DNA of 64,000 bases. Origin: Paulinella micropora (lineage: Eukaryota > Cercozoa > Imbricatea > Euglyphida > Paulinellidae). The notes under the pieces are model-generated. The model was not told the origin of the DNA. It did not search any database and worked only from the letters and a program-made list of their open reading frames with translations. The translations under genes were made by a program, and so were the position numbers. Positions 30,584 through 38,961 of the stretch are shown in pieces (the first letter of the stretch is position 1; each line of letters opens with the position of its first letter). The stretch spans positions 1 through 64,000 of the forward strand of contig WBZZ01002773.1 in the NCBI GenBank assembly GCA_019918135.1, in the 5' to 3' direction.

Positions 30584-32227
30584 ATGGAGAGGAAGGAGAA
30601 TGCCGACATTAAAGAAAGACAAGAAGACCTCATAAGGGAGGCGAACAGAGAGCAAAAACTTATAGAGGATGTAAAATTTGAACAAGATAGAAAAAACAAT
30701 TTAATGCTATTACCGCCTCCTCAATACATACAAGCACCACCACAAGTAGGACCACCACAAGCACCACAAGCACCACAAGCACCACAAGCCCCACAAGCAC
30801 CACAAGCACCACAAGCACCACCACAAGCACCACAAGCACCAGAAGAAAAGCAGATACCATTGAAAACAAAAGAAGAGAAAAAGGCCGAAAAGGAATTAAA
30901 AGAAAAATACATTGAATTAATGAAGAAAGCGGGCTTTACAACTAAATTTATTAAAGGTTTGAGCAAAACAGAATTTATCAAACTTGGCACAGGAATAGAG
31001 AAAGCGATAGCCGATGCCCAATCAGCAGATGAGCAGAAAGAACTGGCTGAACAATACAAAAAAGAATTAGAACAAGAAAAAAAGCAAGCGGAGGCCAAAG
31101 CGAAACACTTTGAAATTAAAGATAAAATATCATACATATCCGCAGGTTTAAGAAATGATTACAAGTATCCGAAATTGGATATACCCAAAACTTTGGGCCC
31201 TGCTTTGGAAAAAGAAATGAAAGCTCGGGGCAAACCACCACCAAAAAAAGTTAAAGGAAAACACACGACAGCGGGTATGGCACAAGTTATAGTAGATGAA
31301 GGTATTGATTTAGGAATAGACCAGAATGAAATGAGAAAGAAACTCGCTGATTATTTGGGAATAAACCAAGCTGGTGCTGGGGCTAAAACAATGGAGGAAT
31401 TAATACACAAACTTTTAACGATAGCAAAAATTAAGAAATATTTGAAGAAGGGCAAATACAAGAAGAAAATGAAGAAGAAGGATTATGTAAATAACTTAGT
31501 ATCTGAAATGAGAAGCGACCCAAACATTAAAAATCAAGTTTCAAATACTCTCGGTATTCAACCAACCGAAGAACAGCCAACAGAAGAGCATCCACCGCAA
31601 CAACCACAGCCAACAGAAGAGCAACAACCAGCACAACAACCACAGCCAACAGAAGAGCAACAACCAGCACCAACAGAAGAGCAAACACCTCCAACAGAAG
31701 AGCAACAAAAACTACCAGCGAACTTAGCGGGTGAAGGTAGAGGATTAATGACGGACGAAATAGACAACATTATGAAAAAGCACGATTGGTATTTGGGGAC
31801 TGTGGCGAGCGACGAAATAAACAAACTGAAACCAGAACAAAGAAAGAAGTATGGATTTATAATGAACTTGGATAAGTCTAGCCAACCAGGCTCACATTGG
31901 ATTGCTGTTTGGATTGATACCATTAAAGATGACACTATTGAAATCTACGACCCTCTCGCACTGTATAAGCCGACCGAGCTATTTCTACACCAAATGAAAC
32001 AGCTTATTGAAAAGAGTAAGCCGAACACATATCTGCTTATGAAGGTTAATCAAGTCAAAAACCAATCAAACACCTCAGACACTTGCGGATGGCATAGTAT
32101 TAGGTTTTTACTTGAACGAGCGAAAGGGAACCGCTTTAAATTTGCCAGCGGTTGGACAGACTTAAAAGAAAAAGAAGCGGAGGACCTGAAATCGCAGAAT
32201 GGGTATGGCTTTGACACATATATATGA
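30584..32227 (+). CDS. Adenain-like maturation protease with long N-terminus
   Basis: 547 residues from the first in-frame ATG at 30584; the frame is open for about 200 bases upstream without an ATG. Residues 50-86 are APQ repeats, 95-175 a charged coiled coil, 325-375 PTEEQ repeats. The protease is at the C-terminus: H438 in GSHWIAVWID, D456 in IEIYDPLA, a glutamine in VNQVKNQ and C501 in TCGWHS. This is the Ulp1/adenovirus-type cysteine protease used in capsid maturation. The N-terminal extension is longer than is usual. Confidence 0.85.
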   Translation: MERKENADIKERQEDLIREANREQKLIEDVKFEQDRKNNLMLLPPPQYIQAPPQVGPPQAPQAPQAPQAPQAPQAPQAPPQAPQAPEEKQIPLKTKEEKKAEKELKEKYIELMKKAGFTTKFIKGLSKTEFIKLGTGIEKAIADAQSADEQKELAEQYKKELEQEKKQAEAKAKHFEIKDKISYISAGLRNDYKYPKLDIPKTLGPALEKEMKARGKPPPKKVKGKHTTAGMAQVIVDEGIDLGIDQNEMRKKLADYLGINQAGAGAKTMEELIHKLLTIAKIKKYLKKGKYKKKMKKKDYVNNLVSEMRSDPNIKNQVSNTLGIQPTEEQPTEEHPPQQPQPTEEQQPAQQPQPTEEQQPAPTEEQTPPTEEQQKLPANLAGEGRGLMTDEIDNIMKKHDWYLGTVASDEINKLKPEQRKKYGFIMNLDKSSQPGSHWIAVWIDTIKDDTIEIYDPLALYKPTELFLHQMKQLIEKSKPNTYLLMKVNQVKNQSNTSDTCGWHSIRFLLERAKGNRFKFASGWTDLKEKEAEDLKSQNGYGFDTYI

Positions 32228-32271
32228 ATTATGTATTAAAGAAAAAAGAATATAAAAGAATATAAAAGAAT

Positions 32272-32844
32272 ATGCCCAACTACAAACAAGGAAAGATTTA
32301 TGCTATCAGGTCTCACCAGACAAATGGAATTTATATCGGTTCAACAACTCAAACATTGGCAATGAGAATGGCTAAACATAGATATGATATGAAACAATTT
32401 CAAGAAAATAAAAAGAACTATACTACTTCGTTTAAAATTTTAGAATATGATGATGCGTATATTGAATTGATAGGATTATATCAGTGCGAAAGCAAAATAG
32501 AGTTGGAAAAACGAGAAGGAGAAATAATAAGACAAACAGAATGTGTCAATAAATACATAGCAGGACGAACCAAAAAGGAATGGAGAGAAGATAATAAAGA
32601 AAAAACGAAATTATACAGAGAACAAAACAAAGAGAAATTAGAGCGGAATTATAAGCAATATAGAAAAGCTCACAGAGAAAAAATAAGAGAATACAATAAG
32701 CAACATCATCAAAATAACAAGGATATAATTAATCAAAAAACGAAAGTGTATTATCAAAATAACAAAGAAAAATGGAATATTTATAAACAAAAATATAAAC
32801 AAAAATATGATATATCTGACATCCAAAAATTATTTATCCATTAA
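32272..32844 (+). CDS. GIY-YIG nuclease 2
   Basis: 190 residues from the ATG at 32272. KIYAIRSHQTNGIYIGSTT carries the GIY-YIG core, with the family arginine and the REGEIIRQTE segment as in copy 1. The C-terminal half is almost only K/E/N/Y/Q and lacks the zinc finger of copies 1 and 3. It sits between protease and penton genes, only 6 bases before the penton ATG. Confidence 0.85.
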   Translation: MPNYKQGKIYAIRSHQTNGIYIGSTTQTLAMRMAKHRYDMKQFQENKKNYTTSFKILEYDDAYIELIGLYQCESKIELEKREGEIIRQTECVNKYIAGRTKKEWREDNKEKTKLYREQNKEKLERNYKQYRKAHREKIREYNKQHHQNNKDIINQKTKVYYQNNKEKWNIYKQKYKQKYDISDIQKLFIH

Positions 32845-32850
32845 TATACA

Positions 32851-33666
32851 ATGGAGTATAGGGGAGGCAGGAGTTCTAACATTTACTATGTCAATAGCAA
32901 AAATAGGATAAACGGCACGGACAGTGATTTCACTCACTCCATTGATATGAAATCGCTAGACAATCCAACACATTGTAAAATTTTACATATATATGTGCCG
33001 AAGTCATATTATTCTGTTTCTTCGCCATACAATACTTTTACACTTAGTGAAGATGGATTTGAGGCGCTTATTACGATACCCGAAGGAAACTACACGATGA
33101 ACAACTTAAAGAATAAACTGGCCGAGGTGCTAACCGCAGATAGCCCCAATGACTACACATACACAATAACAAGCAACAATACCAATACCGACCCAGAAGA
33201 CGGCAAGCTAACATTCACCGTAGCGAACAATCCCATTAACATTCAACCGCGGTTTGTATTTGACGACGAAACTCGTATTCACGAAATTATGGGTTTTGAG
33301 CGGTCCTCTACTTACTTCTTCGCTAATAATACACTGAGGTCGCCGAATGTCATAATCTTGACTGGCGAAAAAACATTATATTTACAGTCAGATTTAGTCG
33401 GCGAAGGTGATAATCACGTGCTCCAAGAAATATACACAGCGAATGAAATCCCGTTTGGGTCTGTTATCTATGACGGCTCGGGTAGTGAATATGGCAAACG
33501 GCTATCTACAAGTTTAAGCAATGTGTATCGTTTTTATTTGACTGACGAAAACGACCAAGCCATTAACCTAAACGGGCTTGGCATTGTAATGACTTTGTTG
33601 ATTTACAGAGAAACAAATTACTTTAATTTATTTACATCATTCTTCAATTTGTTGAAATCAAGGTAA
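32851..33666 (+). CDS. Penton-like minor capsid protein
   Basis: 271 residues from the ATG at 32851, behind TTAATATACA. SSNIYYVNSKNRINGTDSDF and the following DNPTHCKILHIYVPKSYY, with TIPEGNYTMNNLKNKLAEVL in the middle, are the typical sequence of the single jelly-roll minor capsid protein of Polintons and Polinton-like viruses. These occupy the fivefold vertices. The place just before the major capsid gene supports this. Confidence 0.85.
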   Translation: MEYRGGRSSNIYYVNSKNRINGTDSDFTHSIDMKSLDNPTHCKILHIYVPKSYYSVSSPYNTFTLSEDGFEALITIPEGNYTMNNLKNKLAEVLTADSPNDYTYTITSNNTNTDPEDGKLTFTVANNPINIQPRFVFDDETRIHEIMGFERSSTYFFANNTLRSPNVIILTGEKTLYLQSDLVGEGDNHVLQEIYTANEIPFGSVIYDGSGSEYGKRLSTSLSNVYRFYLTDENDQAINLNGLGIVMTLLIYRETNYFNLFTSFFNLLKSR

Positions 33667-33760
33667 TTAGTAGGGACACCCTACAACCCGCAAGTGTTTT
33701 TTTAGATCGTAAGTTTACAATTAATTTTAGAATTATTTATTTATTTTTCTCGTATTACAA

Positions 33761-33830
33761 TATATAGCGACCTTTTAAAAATCGTTTTTTGAGATCGTAA
33801 GTGGTTTTTGAAAAAAAGCACTTACACAAA
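33761..33830 (+). promoter_or_regulatory. Capsid-gene leader: ATATATAG box and conserved hairpin, copy 2
   Basis: AATATATAGCG at 33761, then TTTTTTGAGATCGTAAGTGG, a T/A spacer and GCACTTAC ending six bases before the ATG at 33831. A half copy, TTTTTTTAGATCGTAAGTTT, lies at about 33697. The hairpin arms GTAAGTG and CACTTAC are kept in both full copies. Control of late expression is inference. Confidence 0.6.
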
Positions 33831-35180
33831 ATGCCTACACAACACGGAGGCGAACTAGATTTCAGCAAGACTGACTACATCAGTGCTTCTTATCGTTTGA
33901 ATAAGCTGGCACCTCGTGAGGGTTCTGGAACCTTTGAGGTCACTACTGCTGGCGGACAAGAACGAAGCTTTGACCTTATTAGCCGACCTTTTAATCTCGC
34001 TCGGTCTTATTTGAGTTTTACTTATACTATGAGGGCAGCGGGTGCCAACACTTATTCAAGAATTTTTATGGATTGCCTTTCGCAAATTAGTCAGATACAA
34101 CTTCAAACCCGTAGCGGTGTTTATCTGTGCGATGTTAACAACCTTAGAACTGTGACTAAGATGTTGTGGAAACCAGAAATGAGCTTGAAGGATTTTCTTG
34201 ACCTTCCTAACCACGGTGATGCCAGTGGATATGGATGTATGCTCCAAAAGTGTAATGCTAACGGCTTGATTAACATTAGTGCTGTTGAAGCAACTAGAAC
34301 AGCATTTCGTGCGGCGACTGATGTTGCTAACGATGTTGCTGCCGCAACTCAGGGTCTATTGAGAGAGCCCGTGATTTCTGCTCGTCGTCACGATGATGCT
34401 GCTTTGACGACTGGTGTTGGAGCTTTGTCGGCCGTAAATGTTAATTACAATGAGGCGAAGTATCTTGTTGGAAGTGGAGCGAATGCCGTTTTGGCCATTA
34501 ATGTTAAAATTCCTTTGGGTATGATTATTAACACTATTTTCGCACTTGATAAGACTATTATGTTTCCAGAGATTTTGACTATGCGAATTGTGTGGAGTGC
34601 CACTGATAGAACAGGTTATACGGTGACGAATGGTGCTGCTACTGCTATTAGCACGGCAAATGTTGGTAGTGCTAATATGGCTGTGTCCGCTGATGTCACC
34701 AATCTTGCCTTGTTTCTTGCGGTTGAAACGAACCCTGATGTCATTCAATCAATCCAGCAGAAGATTGCCAGCCCCGAAGGTATGAGCTTCAATATTGATT
34801 ATCCATATGTTTACAAGAATACCACACCCGCAAGCACGACCCAAAACATTATTATGCGATTTGACCGCGGGCACGGTCGCCGTTTGAAGAAGATTTATCA
34901 CTCTGTTTTTAACAATGAAGAAAAAAAGAACACAGCTTATGACCACGATAACCGTGCCGCCGCTAAGGTTGTCAATTTTTACACTACTCTGGATGGTGCC
35001 CGCCAGCAAGATTTCAATATTGATGCTGCGAGCGAAGAAGACTATATGTATCTGAAACCAAAGATTGAGGGTTCGGCCTTGATGAATAACGATGTGTATA
35101 AATACAACTGGTTCTGGGTTGATACTTGGATAATACCCGTCCGCTATGGAGCAAGGACCAGAATGAAATCAGTGGTTTAA
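33831..35180 (+). CDS. Major capsid protein, double jelly-roll type
   Basis: From the ATG at 33831 (MPTQHGGELDFSKTDYISAS), directly behind the leader hairpin; the frame opens earlier without homology. Typical capsid features of Polintons: an early segment with LISRPFNLARSYLSFTYTM, an internal FALDKTIMFPEILTMRIVW strand pair, and FNIDYPYVYKNTTPAS before the last third. Two beta-barrels would form hexagonal capsomers. It follows the penton gene as in other Polintons. Confidence 0.85.
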   Translation: MPTQHGGELDFSKTDYISASYRLNKLAPREGSGTFEVTTAGGQERSFDLISRPFNLARSYLSFTYTMRAAGANTYSRIFMDCLSQISQIQLQTRSGVYLCDVNNLRTVTKMLWKPEMSLKDFLDLPNHGDASGYGCMLQKCNANGLINISAVEATRTAFRAATDVANDVAAATQGLLREPVISARRHDDAALTTGVGALSAVNVNYNEAKYLVGSGANAVLAINVKIPLGMIINTIFALDKTIMFPEILTMRIVWSATDRTGYTVTNGAATAISTANVGSANMAVSADVTNLALFLAVETNPDVIQSIQQKIASPEGMSFNIDYPYVYKNTTPASTTQNIIMRFDRGHGRRLKKIYHSVFNNEEKKNTAYDHDNRAAAKVVNFYTTLDGARQQDFNIDAASEEDYMYLKPKIEGSALMNNDVYKYNWFWVDTWIIPVRYGARTRMKSVV

Positions 35181-35417
35181 GCCTTGATACTGAGCGACGA
35201 TGGGAGTTTATTGCGACCACCGCGAATGCTGCCTTCAACCATTACACCGTGGCAATCACTCAGCGAGAGGTTCAGGTTAAGGCGAATATGATAACCATCT
35301 CATAGATGCTCAACGAGTTGAGCTTTTTGCTAGCAAAAACCCCCCACAGCGGAAGTAATATTTAAAAAATTTAATTTATTTTTTTCTTAGAATAGACGAG
35401 CCTTACACAAAACATTT

Positions 35418-35439
35418 TTTGAGGTCGTAGGTACCTACA
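35418..35439 (+). promoter_or_regulatory. Leader motif before the 416-residue gene
   Basis: TTTTTTGAGGTCGTAGGTAC followed by CTACA and the ATG at 35440. GTAGGTACCTAC is a 12-base palindrome in the place of the longer hairpin of copies 1 and 2, so the shape is kept though the arms differ. Confidence 0.45.
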
Positions 35440-36690
35440 ATGAGCCACCAACGAAATTTGATAGCACAAGACCCTGACGGAGATTTCATTAATGTCAAAG
35501 TCGGATATGACGGCAATGTTGAAACCAATAGTATGAAAACCGCTTTCGGCGAAGCATTGGTCGGTCAATTAACACCAGTATTACAAGAGATTTTCCCATA
35601 CACTATCAATACACGAATATGGACAACAGCTCAAACTGATGCTACCATTTCATTTAATGCGAATATGGCCGAACTTAAAACAGATGTGAAGACGACCGCG
35701 AATGCTGTATTGACGAGTAAAAAAAGAATTAAATACAGAACTGGAATGGGAGTTCTAACACGATTTACTGCTTTATGGAATACTGATGAAACAAAAGACT
35801 ACAATTCATATATTGGCATAGGTGAAAGTGATTTTACTAATGGCTTCTATTTTTACAAAATAAGAGCGACTGGTATGAATATTGCCAGTGTTAAAGGTGG
35901 GGTGCCGACACTTATCGCACAGGCAAACTGGGATGACCCGTGTAATGGGACTAAAATTATGCCTGCCTTAGACTGGTCCAAAGGTAATGTATTCCAGATT
36001 AAATTTCAATATCTTGGCTTTGGTGCTATAAGGTTCTACATAGAAAATCCATCAAGTGGAGAATTTCAGCTGGTTCATACAATTAGGTATGCGAATGCGA
36101 ATGTGGGTGTTAGTCTTTCAAATACAACCCTACCTTTTTCGGCTTGTATCAGAAATTATGGAACTGGTAATGCTAATCAAACATTGAAAACAGCCAGTTG
36201 TAGTATGTTTATTGAGGGCACCAACACTATTAATTCAAGCATATCAAACGAAGCGGAAGGAAGTGAGCCAGCGAGCACCACTGAAAGCCCAATTATTAGC
36301 ATAAAAAATAAAACAACTTTTAATGCTGTGACCAATTATTCAATTGTTTATCCATCTCTCGTGAGCATATCAAACGAAGACACCAAAGTTAATATAGTGC
36401 GAATTGTGAAAACGACTGGAACACTTACTGGCGAGAACTTTGCGGATATTGATACAAAAACTTCAATGGTATCAAAGGACACCGCTGCGACTGCCGTTGG
36501 TGGTGCCACTATATCGGATGTCATTCTTAAACTTTATGTTAATGCTACTTCTAGTCAGCTTATTGACTTGCGAACTTATGACATTCAACTTTCTCCTGGT
36601 GAAAATCTAACATTTTTACAAAAGTCCGTCGCTACTGTTAATAATGGAGGAAATGTGAGTGTTATCGTTAATTTCTTAGAAGACCACTAA
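35440..36690 (+). CDS. Probable virion surface protein, 416 residues
   Basis: The ATG at 35440 opens MSHQRNLIAQDPDGDFINVK. Composition is T/N/S/A rich and beta-rich, without cysteine clusters. An N-terminal coiled section is followed by a lectin-like stretch (YNSYIGIGESDFTNGFYFYK) and a second beta domain. It carries the same leader motif as the capsid gene and lies directly after it, so a structural role, perhaps a second fibre or turret, is likely. No family name can be given. Confidence 0.6.
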   Translation: MSHQRNLIAQDPDGDFINVKVGYDGNVETNSMKTAFGEALVGQLTPVLQEIFPYTINTRIWTTAQTDATISFNANMAELKTDVKTTANAVLTSKKRIKYRTGMGVLTRFTALWNTDETKDYNSYIGIGESDFTNGFYFYKIRATGMNIASVKGGVPTLIAQANWDDPCNGTKIMPALDWSKGNVFQIKFQYLGFGAIRFYIENPSSGEFQLVHTIRYANANVGVSLSNTTLPFSACIRNYGTGNANQTLKTASCSMFIEGTNTINSSISNEAEGSEPASTTESPIISIKNKTTFNAVTNYSIVYPSLVSISNEDTKVNIVRIVKTTGTLTGENFADIDTKTSMVSKDTAATAVGGATISDVILKLYVNATSSQLIDLRTYDIQLSPGENLTFLQKSVATVNNGGNVSVIVNFLEDH

Positions 36691-36748
36691 AATGGATGGA
36701 AGGATGGAGTAATTTTATATTAAAGATAAACTCCAACCATTATATAAA

Positions 36749-37258
36749 ATGAACTACAACAAATATCAGAACGGAAAAATCTACAAACTTATCTGTAATA
36801 AGACTGGTGAGGTGTATATCGGAAGCACAATTAAATCCTTGGAGCATAGAGCTAAATCTCACACACATAATTTTAAGCGATATAATGAAGGAAAAACAAA
36901 TTACACTTATTCATATTCAATCATAGAAAGGAATGACTATAGGATTGAATTGATTGAAGCTTTCCCTTGCGATAGCCACCTTGAATTAGAACAGAGAGAA
37001 GGATACTGGATAAGACATACAAAGTGTATAAACGATAATTTTAAAACTGGTATCACAGTCCCGTGTAATCAGAATAAAAAAGAATACAATAGACAATACA
37101 AAGAAATTCATAAGGAGAGATTGAGAGCCCATAATCTAAAAAAAGTTGAATGCCCTTGTGGAAGAAAGATTGGTCATTCTCATAGAAAAAGACATAGACA
37201 TTCTACATATCATTTAAAATGGGTCATAAGATGCCATAATGAATTAAATCACTTATAG
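36749..37258 (+). CDS. GIY-YIG nuclease 3
   Basis: 169 residues from the ATG at 36749, behind TATATAAA. KIYKLICNKTGEVYIGSTI has the GIY-YIG core; HRAKSHTHNF and LEQREGYWIRHTKC follow as in the family. The C-terminus CPCGRKIGHSHRKRHRHSTYH keeps the zinc-finger-like ending of copy 1. It is more divergent than copies 1 and 2 are from each other. Confidence 0.85.
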   Translation: MNYNKYQNGKIYKLICNKTGEVYIGSTIKSLEHRAKSHTHNFKRYNEGKTNYTYSYSIIERNDYRIELIEAFPCDSHLELEQREGYWIRHTKCINDNFKTGITVPCNQNKKEYNRQYKEIHKERLRAHNLKKVECPCGRKIGHSHRKRHRHSTYHLKWVIRCHNELNHL

Positions 37259-37313
37259 AAAATACTATATAATTATTTTTGTAATAATTTTTTCTGAATG
37301 ATAATATATAGTA

Positions 37314-37943
37314 ATGTATAGTCGTAAGTTGTATTTTGTGGGTGGTAGGCGGTTTCTAACAAAAGCATCTATCAAATCCCACATAAGAAGAATGATAAAC
37401 AAATATAACGATGGTGAAGTTCTGAACCCAGAAGATGGCAATTTCGTGCGAGACCTAATAACCCATCACCCTTGTCTAAAAAATGGCATCATTGAAGTTG
37501 AAAGTAATTTGACCACGGGGAGAAAACACTTTCGTGTAGATGGTAAGCCGTTTTCGTGGAATTGCTGTGTTGACCTTATAGGGCTTAGCAGATTAAAAAA
37601 AATGGCGAGAGTGATAAAAGAAGCGAGCAGGAATACGATAAGACCGCAAATACAAGAATATCTTGACATCGTGGCTATTGATGTATTCGTTGAACCCAGA
37701 TACATATGCGAAATAAGTGGTGATATATATGAGCGGGTTGATGTCCACGTAGACCACCACTTTGACATCATACAATTCAAAGACATCCTTCAACAATATC
37801 TTGAAGTAAATAGAGAATTAGAAGTTGAAGATAACCTATTGAAAGAGCCGCATTTCACCAAATTTAGCGACTTTCACAAACAAAAAGCAATACTGCGAAT
37901 AATAAAAAAAGAAATCAATATTAGAGGTAAAATGCGTCAATGA
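37314..37943 (+). CDS. DUF3223 (DCL-like) protein with HxDHH-type end
   Basis: 209 residues from the ATG at 37314. The N-terminal 85 residues fit DUF3223: FVGGRRFLTKASIKSHIRRM, DLITHHPCLKNG, then HFRVDGKPFSWNCCVD. The C-terminal half has CEISGDIYERVDVHVDHHFD, which resembles a compact HNH-type zinc or metal site seen in phage proteins with VDHH. DUF3223 occurs in plant DCL proteins involved in rRNA processing and in many viruses. A nuclease role is inference. Confidence 0.6.
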   Translation: MYSRKLYFVGGRRFLTKASIKSHIRRMINKYNDGEVLNPEDGNFVRDLITHHPCLKNGIIEVESNLTTGRKHFRVDGKPFSWNCCVDLIGLSRLKKMARVIKEASRNTIRPQIQEYLDIVAIDVFVEPRYICEISGDIYERVDVHVDHHFDIIQFKDILQQYLEVNRELEVEDNLLKEPHFTKFSDFHKQKAILRIIKKEINIRGKMRQ

Positions 37944-38215
37944 ATGTACTTTTTCAATTCGTCTTTATTTTGGACCCAAGGCTGACGGACCAACCATTCA
38001 ATATATGGCTTGTCAATCTTTGCGATGTCTTCTATTTTTTTACCCTTGTATTTCCCGAAGTGAAATGTGTCTTTGGGTTGAGCATTTCTCATTTCTTCAA
38101 TCGCTTTTATTTCGTCGTGGATTACCTTTTGGACATCTTCCAACGAGAAGGATTTTTTTTCTCCTTCAATGGAAAGTTGTTGGAACTTCTCGCACAGTCT
38201 AGTGAGGGCAGACAT
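37937..38215 (-). CDS. Small ExoX-C/DUF3820-like protein
   Basis: 92 residues from the ATG at 38215. The C-terminal half, FHFGKYKGKKIEDIAKIDKP and YIEWLVRQPW, fits the short domain found at the end of exonuclease X and in DUF3820 proteins. The N-terminus is helical and charged. It lies head-to-head with the lipase gene and overlaps the end of the DUF3223 gene by a few bases. Confidence 0.65.
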   Translation of the reverse strand: MSALTRLCEKFQQLSIEGEKKSFSLEDVQKVIHDEIKAIEEMRNAQPKDTFHFGKYKGKKIEDIAKIDKPYIEWLVRQPWVQNKDELKKYIH

Positions 38216-38265
38216 ATTAGGGGGTATATAATAGGAAGGAAAAAAATAAAAATTAAATCTATAGA

Positions 38266-38961
38266 ATGACCGAGTGGATTATCTTTGTTAAGGCTTACTC
38301 TGCTAAACACGGTATAACCTATGGTGAAGCATTGAAAAAAGCTGGTAAGGAATGGAAACGGCAGAAGGGAGGTAATGCGGATTTATCAGAGGATGTCTAT
38401 TTGTCGCGGACAGATAGAAAAGGTGCGGACGGTTGGAAGCCTGTCGCTAGCAAAGAGAAATCAACAGTGTATGAAAAAGATGGTAAGGCGATTGTAGCAT
38501 TTAGGGGTTCAGTAGATAAGCGGGACCTGCTAACCGATGTCGCATTGGTAAAGGGAGTATTAAAGAAAACCCCGAGATATAAAGAAGAGCAGAAGCTGGT
38601 TAATGAAGTGATAAAAAAATATGGTAAGGATAATGTTGAACTGACGGGTCATTCGTTAGGTGGAACAATAGCAAAAGACCTGAGCCGACAAACTGGTGTG
38701 AGGGCGACCACATACAATAAAGGCAGTAGCACGAGGGACTTTGTTGAGGGAGTGATTGACCAAGTAGCAGTTAAGGTAAATCCAAAAGGTAAAAGGGCAA
38801 AGACCGCGGCAGCTATCACGAACTACCGAACCGCATTTGACCCCGTTTCATTGCTAGGTGCTACGGCTGTAAATACCAAGTTAGTCAAACCAAAAAAAGG
38901 AATTCATACGATAAGAAGCTTCAAGGGCAAAGGAGCCAAAAAAATATACCTTTATGATTAA
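38266..38961 (+). CDS. Class 3 (triacylglycerol) lipase-like protein
   Basis: 231 residues from the ATG at 38266. The catalytic set is visible: S130 in the nucleophile elbow ELTGHSLGGT, D192 in TAFDPVSLL and H214 in KKGIHTIRSF. The N-terminal 35 residues (WIIFVKAYSAKHGITYGEAL) resemble a short segment found at the start of several virion proteins of large viruses. A membrane-breaking role at entry, like capsid lipases elsewhere, is inference. It overlaps the polymerase gene end by 4 bases, tail to tail. Confidence 0.8.
   Translation: MTEWIIFVKAYSAKHGITYGEALKKAGKEWKRQKGGNADLSEDVYLSRTDRKGADGWKPVASKEKSTVYEKDGKAIVAFRGSVDKRDLLTDVALVKGVLKKTPRYKEEQKLVNEVIKKYGKDNVELTGHSLGGTIAKDLSRQTGVRATTYNKGSSTRDFVEGVIDQVAVKVNPKGKRAKTAAAITNYRTAFDPVSLLGATAVNTKLVKPKKGIHTIRSFKGKGAKKIYLYD

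Noticed and set aside
33801-33830. Extension of the capsid frame upstream of the ATG, and a splice donor GTAAGT in the leader
   Set aside because: The upstream codons are the leader hairpin itself and show no homology; no AG acceptor follows before the ATG, so a structural leader is simpler than an intron.
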